From contig CM075652.1 in assembly GCA_037953625.1 (NCBI GenBank), positions 70,399,501 to 70,463,500 on the forward strand: a stretch of DNA of 64,000 bases. The letters are read 5' to 3'. Made by a program: the position numbers and the translations under genes. The stretch comes from Crotalaria pallida. Its lineage: Eukaryota > Streptophyta > Magnoliopsida > Fabales > Fabaceae. Under the pieces are notes generated by a model. That model was not told the DNA's origin and ran no database searches. It was given only the letters and a program-made list of their open reading frames with translations. Below, in pieces: positions 10,227 through 21,760 of this stretch (the stretch's first letter is position 1; every line of letters begins with the position of its first letter).

Positions 10227-12035
10227 TCAATATATATTCAAATAGGTGAAGTTGAGGGGTATTTTTTACTTTCCCTCCATAATAGTTTTTCCCTCCAAAT
10301 GTGTTTCTAATCCTAGCCATCCATTGCAAATAAATCACATCCGTTCATATCTCTCCTAAATTTCATTCTAATCCTAGCCATTCATTGCAAGTAAATCACA
10401 TCCGTCCATATATTTTTAATCTTTTCATTTTCCTTTCATTTTATGACTGCTTACAATTGAAACAGTTAGTATTTTTCATTATTTCCTTTCAATGTGCGAT
10501 GCAACAAATGCTATTCTGACCGCTTACAATTGATAGTCATGGAAAACTTGAAAAGTGACAAGGTTACATTAAGCATATGAACAATTAGTAATTTTTTTTT
10601 TAATTGGTAGAAAGTCTTCCTTTCAATTAGTATTTTTCCATTAAGCATATTTTAAGTGTTTGAATTTTGCTCAAACATTTCTTAATAAAGAGACTTGAGA
10701 CTTGATGGTGCACAAAAGAAGATCAAAGAATGTGAAGAAGTAAGTGAAATTCTTTTCAATATTGCGTTGATCTTTAACACAATATTTCTTCTCAATATTT
10801 CTTTTTTTATAATATGTTGATCATGAAAGCCTTTCTTTTAATTTATCATTTAAATTTTTGTTTAAACATATTACCTTGATGATTTCAATGAAATTCACTT
10901 CTTTGGTGACCAAACTTACAAGGTAGTCCATCAGATTATTATGCAAATTTTTTATTTTATCAAAGCTACTATGTGCGCCATCGTACATTTCCTGCCCCTC
11001 TAGGCCTCTACAATCTGCATATATATATATATATATATATATATAAATGCTTGGTCATTTTGTTTTCTATTTAAAGCTTATTTGTTACCGGCCTTTCGTC
11101 TTTCAATGAGATTTTTTTTTTAATTTTTGGTACCAAAATGCCACTTGCAAAAAAAAAAAAAAACGTATAAAGAAGGAAATCTTGGTTGTTTGAGCATATG
11201 AACAGTTAGTATTTTTTTTATTTTTTATTTTTTAAATTGGTACGGTGGAAAGCCTTCATTTCAACTGAAATTATTTCCTTATTAAGTATATTTTATTTCC
11301 TTATTTGTCATAAACATTAAGCATATGAACAGTTAGTATTATTTTTTTTAATTGGTAGCTAGAAAGCTTTTTCATTTTTTTTGTTGGTATTTTTAAGTGT
11401 TTGAATTTTGCTCAAACATTTCTTAATACAGGGACTTAAGACTTGATAGTGCACAAAAGAAGATCAAAGAATGTGAAGAAGTAAGTTAAATTCTTTTCAA
11501 TATTGCGTTGATCTTTAACACAATATTTCTTCTCAATATTTATTTTTTTATAATATGTTGATCATAAAAGCCTTCCTTCCAATTTATCATTTAAATTTTT
11601 GATTAAACATATTATCTTGATGATTTCAATTATTATTATTTTTTTTGGGTATCAAAATGCTTCAAGTTGCCTCATAAAAGTTGTAAGTTGTAACATGCAA
11701 GCTGTTGGCATTTTTACCCAATTCTGGATGCTGACACGAATCATCTTTCTTGCTTTAAATTATTCCTTTAATGCCCTAATAACTGTAAACGTGTGTGCAT
11801 AATAATATTTCTTTTCAATATTGTGTTGATCTTTAACACAATATTTCTTCTCAATATTTCTTTTTTTATAATATGTTGATCATGAAAGTCTTCCTTTCAA
11901 TTTATCATTTCAATTTATTCAATCACATGTAAATAAAATTAATGTTTAATGTTTGAACAAATGGAAAACCCTTCAAAAAAAATGGCAAGGATAACAAAAT
12001 TTAAGACCCGTGCATCGCACGGGCAATTTTCCTAG
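10227..12035 (+). mobile_element. Non-autonomous Helitron
   Basis: It starts TCAATATATATTC and ends with the hairpin CCCGTGC-ATC-GCACGGG (12007-12023), then 8 bp and CTAG. It lies between A and T without target duplication. The empty site is preserved in the other LTR of element B, where CACTTA runs directly into TTTAATAT near 24481-24492. No Rep or helicase ORF is present, so it depends on an autonomous relative. The interior holds diverged direct repeats (see separate entry) and an (AT)n tract at about 11019-11045. Confidence 0.92.
10690..11935. repeat. Internal direct repeats of the Helitron
   Basis: A segment of about 140 bp containing GCACAAAAGAAGATCAAAG, TTCAATATTGCGTTGATC and TTATAATATGTTGATCAT occurs near 10690-10835 and 11430-11575. 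A shorter copy lies at about 11807-11890. A second motif, GCATATGAACAGTTAGTA, also recurs. These are internal duplications of the Helitron, with no coding function. Confidence 0.7.
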
Positions 12036-12699
12036 TTTAATATAAATCAATGTTTCCCATTTAAATCAAGAACTAATTCAGAAAATTAGTAATTCCCAGA
12101 TTCCTCTAATGAAATTACTGTTTATTATCCAATTTGATAAATCATAATTCCTTAGAAATTTAAATTATTAAACAAACATGATTAAGAACAGTGAATTATG
12201 AAAAGTTATATAATAATTCAAAAGTATTCCTACAAGTTGAATCCTTATATTGTTTAATTGCATGACCTATTTCAAATCCTAATTTTCCAATTCATATCTA
12301 AAAATCCATAACATGAGTTGATCAAGTTCATGCATAACAATAAAAACAAAATTAAACACTTGATTTAAAAACTGAAAAACATCAATTCATATAAATAAAT
12401 TACACAAACAAATCCACCATGTTCCAAACACAAGAGGGTTTAGTTACACATCATAGACAAGAAGAACAAATAAGAAAAGAAGTAATTCATTCCTAAATTA
12501 CCACTAATCCTTGATCTGAATCTTCAGCCTTCAATGGACTCTTCCTCCGAATGCTCTCCAGAGAATTTAATCTCCCTCAAACTCAATACTAATCTCTAAT
12601 AATGACTGCTAATGGCTGCCTAACCTAGTCCTAAAAACATAAATATATACATAGAAGACTAATCCTAATAAAATCCTTCAAAAACACTCAGAAATTGGC

Positions 12700-12835
12700 C
12701 CAATTGGGTCTGCTCGTGCCTTGTGCGCCTGGGCGTATAAAGCAGCACGCCTGGGCGCGCCTTATCTGATGACCAGGAAACACCGCTGCACGCTCGCCTG
12801 GGAGCGCCATCCACGCGCCTGGGCGTGCACAACTG
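12700..12835. repeat. GC-rich CGCCTGGGCG motif cluster in 3' LTR of B
   Basis: Three exact copies and one degenerate copy of CGCCTGGGCG, mostly in GCGC contexts, stand out from AT-rich surroundings. The other LTR has the same cluster at 25170-25280 (four copies). The complementary form, CGCCCAGGCG, occurs three times in the interior at 16405-16492. The motif is nearly palindromic and CpG-rich. Confidence 0.7.
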
Positions 12836-13099
12836 GTTCCGACTCCGTTTTTCTCCGTTCTTGCGCCATTTTCAAGGTCCTTCCATGCTCTTCTCAACTC
12901 CAATGATATTTTCTCCAAATTCAGTTCCAAAAGCACCTGAAATATACCCAAAACGGATCAAAACGTTCAAAGGATCCTATACCACTAAAAATTCCTAAAA
13001 CTAATACAAAATACCTATATTTACAAGAGAAACAAGCCAAAACCATAGTAAAAGGAATTGAAATTAAGCTCAAAAACATCATATATTAGACCCAAATCA

Positions 13100-14769
13100 C
13101 TCCCCCAAACTTCGCATTTTGCATGTCCCAAGCAAAAGTAAAATAAAAATTCAGAATCTCAAGACTACTCTATAAAGGAAAATTTACAACTCCTAATCTA
13201 AGACTTCGACTCATCAACACAACCACATATTTACACAAGCTATTCACATATCAAAACCTGATTAAAGAAACAAAACCAATCAGAACTCAGAACTAGTGAA
13301 CACTCTCAACCTCTCAGTGTATATCTCTCATGTGTATCAAGGGTATTAATAATTCACTCAAGTTCATACAATAGTTAAATGTTACCATAAGCTTGACCAT
13401 AGACCAAAATCTCCACTGAAAATATTGAAAACATGCACAAATCAGAAGGTCTTTAATTGGGTTGTAATGAGGCCAGGTCTAAAAGTGTCAGGTGAGATAA
13501 AAGAAAGTAGGATAAAACTAAGGGCTAAAATGCAAAACCAAATTTCCCTCAAAAATTATGAATGAGCAATGAATACTATGAGGACTCACACTCAAATCAC
13601 AACTATTTCAAACTTCTTCTCTTTTAATTTTACTCTACTACCTCTTCCAAACAAATTTCTTTTCTCTTAACATTCAACAATTTCCAACTTTTTCCAATTT
13701 TTTCAATTTTTCTTTTCTTTACTTTTGGAAGAGGAGTAACTCAACAACACTTTCACAATTTTTATACTTTTGAAATGTCCCTCTCTCAATTGCTCATTCA
13801 AAATTCCTAAGATACTCACAAAAAATTTGTACAATCAATGCAGCGTACCAAAGAAAAATCATATTCATATCAGGCTCAAAATGGGCAACTAAGGGAAAAC
13901 AAATCCAATAAAAATCTCTGAATGCCACAAAAACACCATCATAAATGCCTTAATCATTTTCATGCATGCAATCAATTATCAATCTCGAAATGGTCACTGG
14001 TCAAGTTCTAGAATACAAAACTAAAGTGAACACACTCATGAAAGAAATAGGGGTCTCACATCAAAATATTTCAATAAATCACATACCCCATCAATATAGG
14101 CTCAAAATCTCACTAGGCTAAAGTTAGTTCACTAATCTCAAGTTCTGAAAAACTTTGTCAAAATAACCAGATTTCAAAAATATTTACAGCTCAACAAATT
14201 AGTAACATGATCAATGAGTCTAATCCTAAACTAAGTATATACACCTATCATCAGAAAAATAATCCTAATCCTAGAATAATTACAAAACCTCTACCTAAGA
14301 CACAAACCAACACTAAAAATGGGGAAATAATTCAAGTCTGAAATTTTTTTATTTTTTCCACTCCCCCAAACTTAGAGGTTGGCTTGTCCTCAAACAAACT
14401 AAACTAAACATACCTAAACTACAAAATAAAAAATTACAAGGAATAAATCTAGACACTTACTACCACATCTGAATAAAATACTCATCACTAACAAAAGTGA
14501 GAAGATGTTTCCCCCAAACTTAATACCTGCAGGTCGTTAGAAACAAGTGCAAAAAAATAGCACCTCTAATGGGGAAAACATCAACTCATACCTGTCACAC
14601 AAAATATAACTAGATGCAAATAACAAATGATCCAAATAAAAATCCATGCAATAAAACTAAAAAAAAATCCTAGAAAGCAAATACATGTTTTTCTCACACA
14701 GGTACAGGAACTGGTCTTAATAGGGGAGGGGGTACAAAATATATCAATGGAAAATAAAAATCCCCTAAA
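13100..14769 (-). other. Non-coding 3' region of element B
   Basis: About 1.7 kb between the 3' ORF and the 3' LTR without a supported gene. PPT-like CCCCCAAACTT (plus strand) occurs next to the LTR at 13100-13113 and again at about 14362-14374 and 14512-14522. The polypurine tract is therefore repeated. Confidence 0.6.
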
Positions 14770-16069
14770 CTACTCATCATCCTCATCCTCCTCATCAAAT
14801 AAGCTCTGATCCTCCGCAGTATAAGAAGTCACATCAAAGGACACACCCTGTGCTGCTCCTAGTCGGCTCAGAAAATCATCTCTGTCTTGGTTCCTCCGCA
14901 TCTCTCTGCGATGGAACTCAGCTGATCTGCGATGAAACGCAACTGCTCTACTCTGCCCTCTAAGCACACGTTGGAGTAATCCAATGATCTTCTCCTCACT
15001 ACCTCCTCTCTGCTGCACTGGCTGGCTGGAAGGACCTGCCTCATCCTGAGGCTGTTATGCTGGAATATGAATCTGTGGCTGTGGTGGACCGGCTCTAGCT
15101 GTCTCAATAGATCTGCCGATATACGTGTCCCACGTAGCCCTGGTCATCTTCGGGGGCCTCCTAAGATCCCTCACATCAGCACGAAAATCAACGCCGGCTG
15201 CAGCACTCAGTCGGGTGATAACCCAAGGAAAGCCTACATACCCTGCCTCTCTCCTAGCAAAACGATGCATCCTATCAGAGATAATAGATGCAGCATCCAC
15301 TATAATACCATGACGAAGGGCATATATCAGCCGACAGACCCCTGGTTGTACCTCAGTATCATGTGAGTGTGGGTCTAGGTTATGAACTATGAACCTGACC
15401 TAGAACCTAGCCGCTCCCCTCAAATTTTTCTGGTACACGTGCTTGACCGTTTCAGCCACTAACATGTTCCAGTCCTTGCCTGCCATAAACAGGGCATCCT
15501 TCACCAAATCCAGCGGGTACTCATCCTCGCTGTCAAAACTATCCACAGTGAACATAGCAGGTGCCGCCTCCAAAGGGTAAGATGGAAGTCCCATGACACG
15601 GGGCAATAGTGTCCGCGTCATAAGGAACCTCAACCCCTCGAACATACGACACCCTCCTGTGACTACCATCCAGCTCAGCCCTCTTCGCCCTCCACCAGGC
15701 ATTAGCATAGAATTCCCACACTATGAACTTGCTAAACGCCTCATCAGGCTCCCTAATCCACTCCGTCCATCTGTTGATCAACAGGGTCTCCCTCACCTCA
15801 TCAATGCTACTAACCTCAACAACTCTCCTCCCTACTGGCCCCTCGCTCTCATAAAGCATGCTAGTCTCCGGGGTTATACCTCTCTTCACCATCTTCCCAT
15901 CATAATAATCGGAGACCCTCGAATGCTCGAAGGTCTTCCCCATGTCACCGCTACTACTTCCTACAACCGGTCTCTTCCCTCTAGGCATCTTAAAACAGTG
16001 GAAATCTCTAAGGGACAAATTATCGAACACTTGGTGGGCACTAAAATATGGCTCTAAAACTAACTCCAA
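14770..16069 (-). pseudogene. Broken 3' ORF of Athila-like element B
   Basis: Minus-strand frames 16069-15539, 15708-15400, 15300-15055 and 15018-14770 together resemble the ORF found after integrase in Athila-type elements, often annotated as a putative plant transposon protein. Visible landmarks are MPRGKRPVV near the start, then SKFIVWEFYANAW, VSYVRGVEVPYD, GFPWVITRLSAAAGVDFR, and a very acidic end (FDEEDEDDE). The frame changes at about 15600 and breaks again further on, so it cannot make one protein. The function of this ORF class is not established; some authors call it env-like because of its position. Confidence 0.6.
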
Positions 16070-16404
16070 TCTCTAACTCCTAACTCCAAAAACTACACTA
16101 ATCAGATCCAGGGAGTATAGAGAAGTGAAATCTTACCCAAAAATAAGAGGAATTCATGTCCCTAGCCTCTTGAAAAGTGAAAACCCAATTGAGGAGGATG
16201 TGGAGAAGTGGGGGAAGAACTTGAAATTTCTTGAAGAATGAGGAAGAATAATGAAGAAGGAGGAAGAATTGTTGAATGTTGGAGGAAGAATTTGAGGATT
16301 TGAGGAGTAATTTTAACAATTTTAGAATTGGGGATTTAGGGTTCTTAAGAAAGGGGGAAGAAATTGGGAGGAATTGGGTGAAGTGGGGAAGAGACTCCAA
16401 CAGG

Positions 16405-16492
16405 CGTGGGCTTTCACGCCCAGCGCGCGCCCAGGCGCACGGGTTTGTGCGCCCAGGCGTGCGGGTTTGTGCGCCCAGGCGCGCTAGACCTG
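16405..16492. repeat. CGCCCAGGCG cluster inside element B
   Basis: Three copies of CGCCCAGGCG in GC-rich context, two of them separated by a GTGCGGGTTTGTGCG-type spacer. It is the same motif as in the LTRs of this element, on the opposite strand. The cluster lies between the 3' ORF and the conserved post-integrase sequence. Confidence 0.65.
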
Positions 16493-16627
16493 TACACTGG
16501 TGCTTTTTTTTTTAAATTAAATAAAATAAAAAATGCAAAAATACAATAAAAATAAAAATAAAATAAAAATTACCTACACTAAAACTAATTTCCTAAAAAC
16601 TACCTGAACTAAGGGAAAGTTACTTAA

Positions 16628-16690
16628 ACATTGGGTTGCCTCCCAACTAGCGCTTGTTTAACGTCACGAGCCTGACGGGTCACCTCCTTT
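16628..16690 (-). other. Conserved post-integrase sequence of Athila-like elements
   Basis: On the minus strand this reads GTCAGGCTCGTGACGTTAAA, then CAAGCGCTAGTTGGGAGGCA, then ACCCA. From memory, a nearly identical sequence follows the pol stop codon in Athila/Cyclops-type elements. Here it comes directly after the protease end, marking the place where RT, RNase H and integrase have been lost. Confidence 0.65.
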
Positions 16691-16696
16691 CGGAGG

Positions 16697-17933
16697 CTAA
16701 GGGGATTGCATCTGAGCATTCAGAGGTTTGTCAGCAATTGAATGCTGAACAAAATTTAGCAGGGTGAAGGGCTCTGCCGTGCATGGTGGTTTTTCAAAAA
16801 TATTTATAACGCTTTGCTCACCATTGACACGAAGAATAACCTCTCCCCTAGGAATATCTATTACTGTCCCGGCTGTGGCCAAGAATGGCCTTCCAAAGAT
16901 CAGAGGAATATTTCCATCCTCTTCTATATCAAGGACAATGAAGTCCAGGGGCAGTATGAAATCGTTAACCTTTACCAAAATATCTTCCATCACTCCATAA
17001 GGACGGAGGATGGACTTATCAGCTAATTGTAAAATCGCAGGGGTAGGTTTGATTTCACCTAAGTCTAGTTCATTTCAAACAGATAAGGGCATGATATTAA
17101 CACTAGTACCTAAGTCACAGAGGGCCTTACCTGAGTACTCCTTACCAATGCTGACGGGAAGGTTGAAGCTTCCCGGATCCTTCATCTTCGGTGGCAGGTT
17201 GCACTTGATAATGGTGCTGCATTTCTCCACAATCGGAAATGTCTCTTCCGAGAGCATTCCCTTCTTCCTTGTCAGCATATCTTTCATAAACTTCGCATAC
17301 AGAGGCATCTGTGCAAGAGCCTCTACGAATGGGATGTTTATGTTAATCCTTCTGATCATGTCCAAGAACTTGGAGAATTGCCTCCGGTCCTCTTCTTTCT
17401 TCAACCTCTGAGGATAAGGCACCCTCAAAGGCAGTGGAGCAGGCTTGGCCGATTCCCGGTGGTGATCCGCAGGTGGACCCTACGCTTTCGATGCTCCTCT
17501 CTTGCCTTGCTCTTTCTCCACTTTTTGTTTCTTTTGTTCCTCTTCTTTCTTATCCTCCGATGCAGTTGCACCACTCTTCGGAAGTGGCTCCTCATACCAC
17601 TTGCCACTCCGAAGAGTCACCGCCATTAGACTCTCCTTTGGATTTGTGACAATGTCACTAGGAAATGTTCCTAGCGACCTCTCTGATAGCTGCTTTGCAA
17701 GCTGGCCCACTTGCACCTCCAGGTTCCGAATACTCGCCCCTTGATTGGCAAAGTTAGCCCTTGTCTCCTCCATGAATGTGGTCGTGTTGGCGGCTAACTT
17801 CTCCACTGCTGCCTCCCAATTAGTTTGTTTCTGAGGCGGCTGAGTCTTCATTGTTGGGTTGAGAGCCGGGCTGTTCCACGAGAAGTTTGGATGATTTCGG
17901 TAAGCTGAGTTGTAGGTGTTGGAGTACATATTG
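16697..17933 (-). pseudogene. Athila-like gag C-terminus and aspartic protease remnant
   Basis: Minus-strand frames 17929-17480 (MYSNTYNSAYRNHPNFSW, WEAAVEKLAANTTTFMEE, VGQLAKQLSER), 17428-17075 and 16993-16697 cover the gag C-terminal linker and the retropepsin. The protease active site reads ALCDLGTSVNIMPLS (D-L-G-T instead of the usual D-[LST]-G-[AST]). It is followed by LDFIVLDIEEDGNIPLIFGRPFLATA. Frames shift between pieces and stops intervene, so no single product is possible. It ends just before the post-integrase sequence. The upstream part of gag continues at 19992 after the inserted solo LTR. Confidence 0.75.
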
Positions 17934-17938
17934 TTTCT

Positions 17939-19986
17939 TGTTGGAAGTCAAGCTTTCCCAAGGACTTAAAGATAAATATATTATATGGTTTTGATGATAA
18001 CAAACTCAAGATTCTCAAGTTCATATCAAGTGCAATCACAAGCTCTTCAAGCTTCAAGTTGAAGATTCAAGCAAATGAAGTTTTTAGCCCTTTCCCTTAG
18101 GACATATTGTAAGGTAATGAAGTCAAGGTTTATATTATGTTAAAAGGCCAATATAAGTTTTTCTAAATATATTTTTCATTTAAAGGAGAAGAAAAAGAAG
18201 TTTTGTGAAAATCAGTTTTTCTATCTTAGTTTCTGTGGAAATACTTGATGAAACAAAACTCTGGATATTTTTATGTTATGCAAGAAGGAGTAATCAATTA
18301 CCTGCTTTAAGTAATCGATTAACTTTGTTGCATCATAGAAAAATTAGAGAGCTTGTAATCGATTAAGTGAACTTTGTTAATCCATTACTTTCTAATGAGA
18401 GTAATCGATTACCTGGATCAAGTAATCGATTAAAATTGTTGCATCATATATTTTCCTGAGACAAAGTAATCGATTACATGTCTTGTAGTAATCGATTACA
18501 TGATGTTGCATCATATAATTAACAGAGGCTCAGTAATCGATTATTTAATGAGTGATAATCGATTAAATGAGTTGCATCATATAATGAACGTGGGTGATGT
18601 AATCGATTAACTATTATTGGTCTAATCGATTACTTGTTTTTCAAAAGAATTTAAAAGTTTCTATTTTTGAAGGAATAATCGATTACCTTCAGAAAGTAAT
18701 CGATTACTTCAACTTTTATTGAAAAACGTGTCAAAATCATTTGATTATTTCCAGATTTGTTTTTATATATAAGATTCTAATTTATTTTACAAAATTCGGA
18801 AATGATTTCAAATTTGAATTATTTTCTTATTCGTTTTAAGAATCAAATCTTTATTTTATTTCTTAAATCATTTTGATTTAGTTTTGATTTTAAAACTTAT
18901 TACAAAATCATATTTTATTTTATTTTGATTTAAAATTGATTTTAATTTGTTGTCTTAAATCCTTTTGATTTGATTTTGATTTCAAAATTAACTTTATTTA
19001 TTTGTTTTTCAAAATCATTTCAACACTTCTAAAATTTCAACAATTTGATATTCACGCTCTTTCTCTTCTTCTCCATTCTTCTCTGGTTTTCACGTTCATA
19101 CATTTTTGAAGAAAAACTAAACCTTGTATTGGCCTTGTAACTCTTTCATTTGACTTCATTATCCTAGTGCGTTATTGTTGTATCTGTGTTGCTTAGAACA
19201 CATCATTGTTAGAGTGCCTAATTGTTGTATCCGCACTATCAGGAGTGCATCATAGTGGTTGTACCCAATCAATCATACCTTAACCAGTGTTGTAAAAGGA
19301 AGTGTAACCCTTAGAGACTAGGGAGTGAATCTCCTAGTGCGGACGTGCTGCGTTCGTGGTTGTAGGGTGAGGAACCCTTGTGTTTGGGTAGTGCTAGACG
19401 AACGGTGGGTCACCTAATAGTTAGGCTATCTGGAAAATCTAGGAAAGGTCTTCCTAGTTGTTTATTGAGGTCCCTAGCGAAAGGAGGTTCCTAGTAGCTT
19501 GCGGGGCGCTCTGGTTGTATTTGGGGACGCGGGGGCATCTTTGGTTTAGTGGAAAGCTCAAGCGGGTCACTTTAGGACTGGATGTAGGCTGTTTTGCCGA
19601 ACCAGGATAAAATCTCTGGTGCAATCTCTTCTATCCCTCATCTCTTTATTTTTGTTATTATTGTTGCATGCGCCTTGTTGTTGTTATTTATCGTACTTGC
19701 AACATAACATCTATTTTATCAATATAATTAATTTAATTGTTTTAAATTAATTAGCGCGGTAACGGTTTTCGTTACGTTGTTCTTATTTTAATTCGTATCC
19801 GCGCATGTTAGTTTTCATAATAGTATTAATATTATTAGCTTCCGCGCAATCGTTTTTCAACATTATATTGTTTTCTGCTGCAAAATCTCTTTAAGTTTAT
19901 TGAACGATTTAAATCGAATATTTTCCAATGTTTTCGTATACACCCAATTCACCCCCCTTCTTGGGTGACGACTGCCAATCCTAACA
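17939..19986 (+). mobile_element. Solo LTR, Sirevirus-type Ty1/copia, with TAATCGATTA array
   Basis: The 2048 bp sequence starts TGTTGGAAGTC and ends TGCCAATCCTAACA, with TSD TTTCT at 17934-17938 and 19987-19991, in the gag gene of element B. The end (TTCACCCCCCTTCTTGGG before CCTAACA) is typical of SIRE-like LTRs. No internal region remains. It carries the palindrome array at 18290-18715. Later parts show features of an LTR leader, including CACCTAATAGTTAGGC and the sequence GACTGGATGTAGGC near 19578, which is related to ones in the other Sirevirus LTRs here. Confidence 0.88.
18290..18715. repeat. Array of TAATCGATTA palindromes
   Basis: Twelve exact copies of AATCGATTA, mostly as GTAATCGATTAC or GTAATCGATTAA, plus at least two one-base variants, lie in about 425 bp at irregular spacing. 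GTTGCATCATA recurs four or five times between them. The palindromes have a central CpG. The spacing is not that of a simple satellite, which suggests selection or repeated copying of the short motif itself. Confidence 0.85.
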
Positions 19987-19991
19987 TTTCT

Positions 19992-20788
19992 CTGGCCTCC
20001 ACCACCCACAAACTTGGCTTGCTCCTCTATGGTAACCGGTGCCTTCCCCACATCTGGTGAGAAATCTCCATTTTGATGACTTCCTCCATAGAAATCACAC
20101 ACCAGGGTGTTCAGAGTGTTGACTGCATCCATCTTCTTCACTAACGCAAAAATTTGTTGCTGCATTTCCTTGTTTTGTTGAATGATGTCAGAAACGACTT
20201 GACTGCTATTGTAGGCCATTGTCTCTATTATCTCCTTTGCCTCTTCAACAGTCTTCTTTAGGAGGGAACCACCAGCTGCTGCATCGATCATAATCTTGTG
20301 CGTCATTCTCAGCCCAAAGTAGAATAGCCAGATTTACATCCAGTTTGGAATTGCATGGGTAGGGCACTTCTTCAGCAGCTGATTGTACCGATCCCATGCC
20401 TCATGCAAGTATTCACCTTCCTTCTTGCATGAAGGAGTTGACATCTTGGCGCAGCTTGGCTTGCTTTCCCGCCGGAAGGAACTTGTCTATGAATTTCTTG
20501 ACAAGCACTTCCCAGCTGGAAAGACTTTCGGGTGGCTGATTCTTCATCCACTGGTAGGCATGTTCCCTCAAAGAGAGAGGAAACATCCTCATCCTTATTG
20601 CCTCCTCCGACGCACCCTCGATCTTGAAGAAATCGAGCATGTTCAAGAAGTTGGCGACATGCTCCGTGGGGTCTTGATGTGGTGTACCCGAGAATTGATC
20701 TTGCTTGATAAGATGGATGTACTGGGGATCAATCTCGAATGATGCTGCAGTAATTGCTGGCCGGACAATGCTAGACATGCAAACATCC
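19992..20788 (-). pseudogene. Athila-like gag middle part, broken
   Basis: Frame 20778-20413 reads SSIVRPAITAASFEIDPQY, then LIKQDQFSGTPHQDPTEHVA, MRMFPLSLREHAYQWMKNQP, SWEVLVKKFIDKFLP, which is the retrotransposon gag (PF03732-type) core. A stop near 20335 separates it from frame 20306-19863 (MTHKIMIDAAAGGSLLKKTV, MAYNSSQVVSD, a Gln-rich helix and FYGGSHQNGDF), which continues gag. The gene is cut at both sides by solo LTR insertions: 20794-23888 upstream and 17939-19986 downstream. Gag would package the element RNA, but this copy cannot be made intact. Confidence 0.78.
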
Positions 20789-21400
20789 GGGTCTGTAACA
20801 TCCTCACTTTTAGTAGTTAATTTTAGATTTTAATAAAATCAGAGTTTGAAAATTCTTTTTAAAAGTTTTACGAAAATCCGGCAGAGTTTCCTCTGTTTTT
20901 CGGACTTCCCAAAAATTTCCTTCTAAAAACCTGTCAGTCCAGAATATTAAAAAAAACATAAACACAACAGATTAAAACCCAGTTCAGATCCTAACGCCCG
21001 ATTAGTACCAGTCTCAGGGTATATAACTACACATATTATAAATTACAAAATATAACAGTTTTCAATAATAAAATCCTCTCAGGGTATCATAAATACACTC
21101 CACGTGGTGGAGAGTTTCCAGTTCGGCCCGCAACAGTGTAAGCTCCTCTTCCGTACCTATAAAATGATATCAAGAAGGGTAGCATTACACAGAACTTAAA
21201 AAGATAAATTCTAAAAGAAGACATAGTAAATAACTAAGCCTACTTAATCATTAATATACTTATTCATATAAATAATCTCTTTTAGTTTTCACTTATTCTC
21301 GCATTCTTTTAATTATTGATTTTCTAACAGTTCTCTAATCATTTCTACTTTTTCTTTTCTTTCCTTTTTTCCTTTTCTTTATCGTTTTCTTTTTCCTGGT

Positions 21401-21760
21401 GACTGAGTCCAACAGACCATCAGCCCTTTATCTTTATCATGACTGAGTCCAAAAGACCATCAGCCGTTTCCTTTTCTTATCCATTCTTCTTCCTTTTAAT
21501 CGACACGCCTCGACAGGCTCGCATCGATGCCGATACGCCTCGACAGGCTCGCACCGGACTTTTATCTCTTTTTAATCGACACGCCTCGACAGGCTCGCAT
21601 CGATGCCGATACGCCTCGACAGGCTCGCACCGGACTTTTATCTCTTTTTAATCGACACGCCTCGACAGGCTCGCATCGATGCCGATACGCCTCGACAGGC
21701 TCGCACCGGACTTTTATCTCTTTTTATACCGACACGCCTCGACAGGCTCGTGCCATTCCT
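21401..21760. repeat. 76 bp tandem repeats in the gypsy solo LTR
   Basis: A 76 bp unit starting AATCGACACGCCTCGACAGG is repeated three times from 21498, with a partial copy ending near 21757. Each unit holds two copies of CGCCTCGACAGGCTCGCA. A shorter duplication, GACTGAGTCCAACAGACCAT and its variant, lies just before (21401-21470). Confidence 0.85.

Noticed and set aside
21483..21757. Regularly spaced short repeats resembling a CRISPR array
   Set aside because: The spacers are themselves repeated (76 bp compound unit), the array lies inside a TSD-bounded plant LTR, and no cas-like gene is present.
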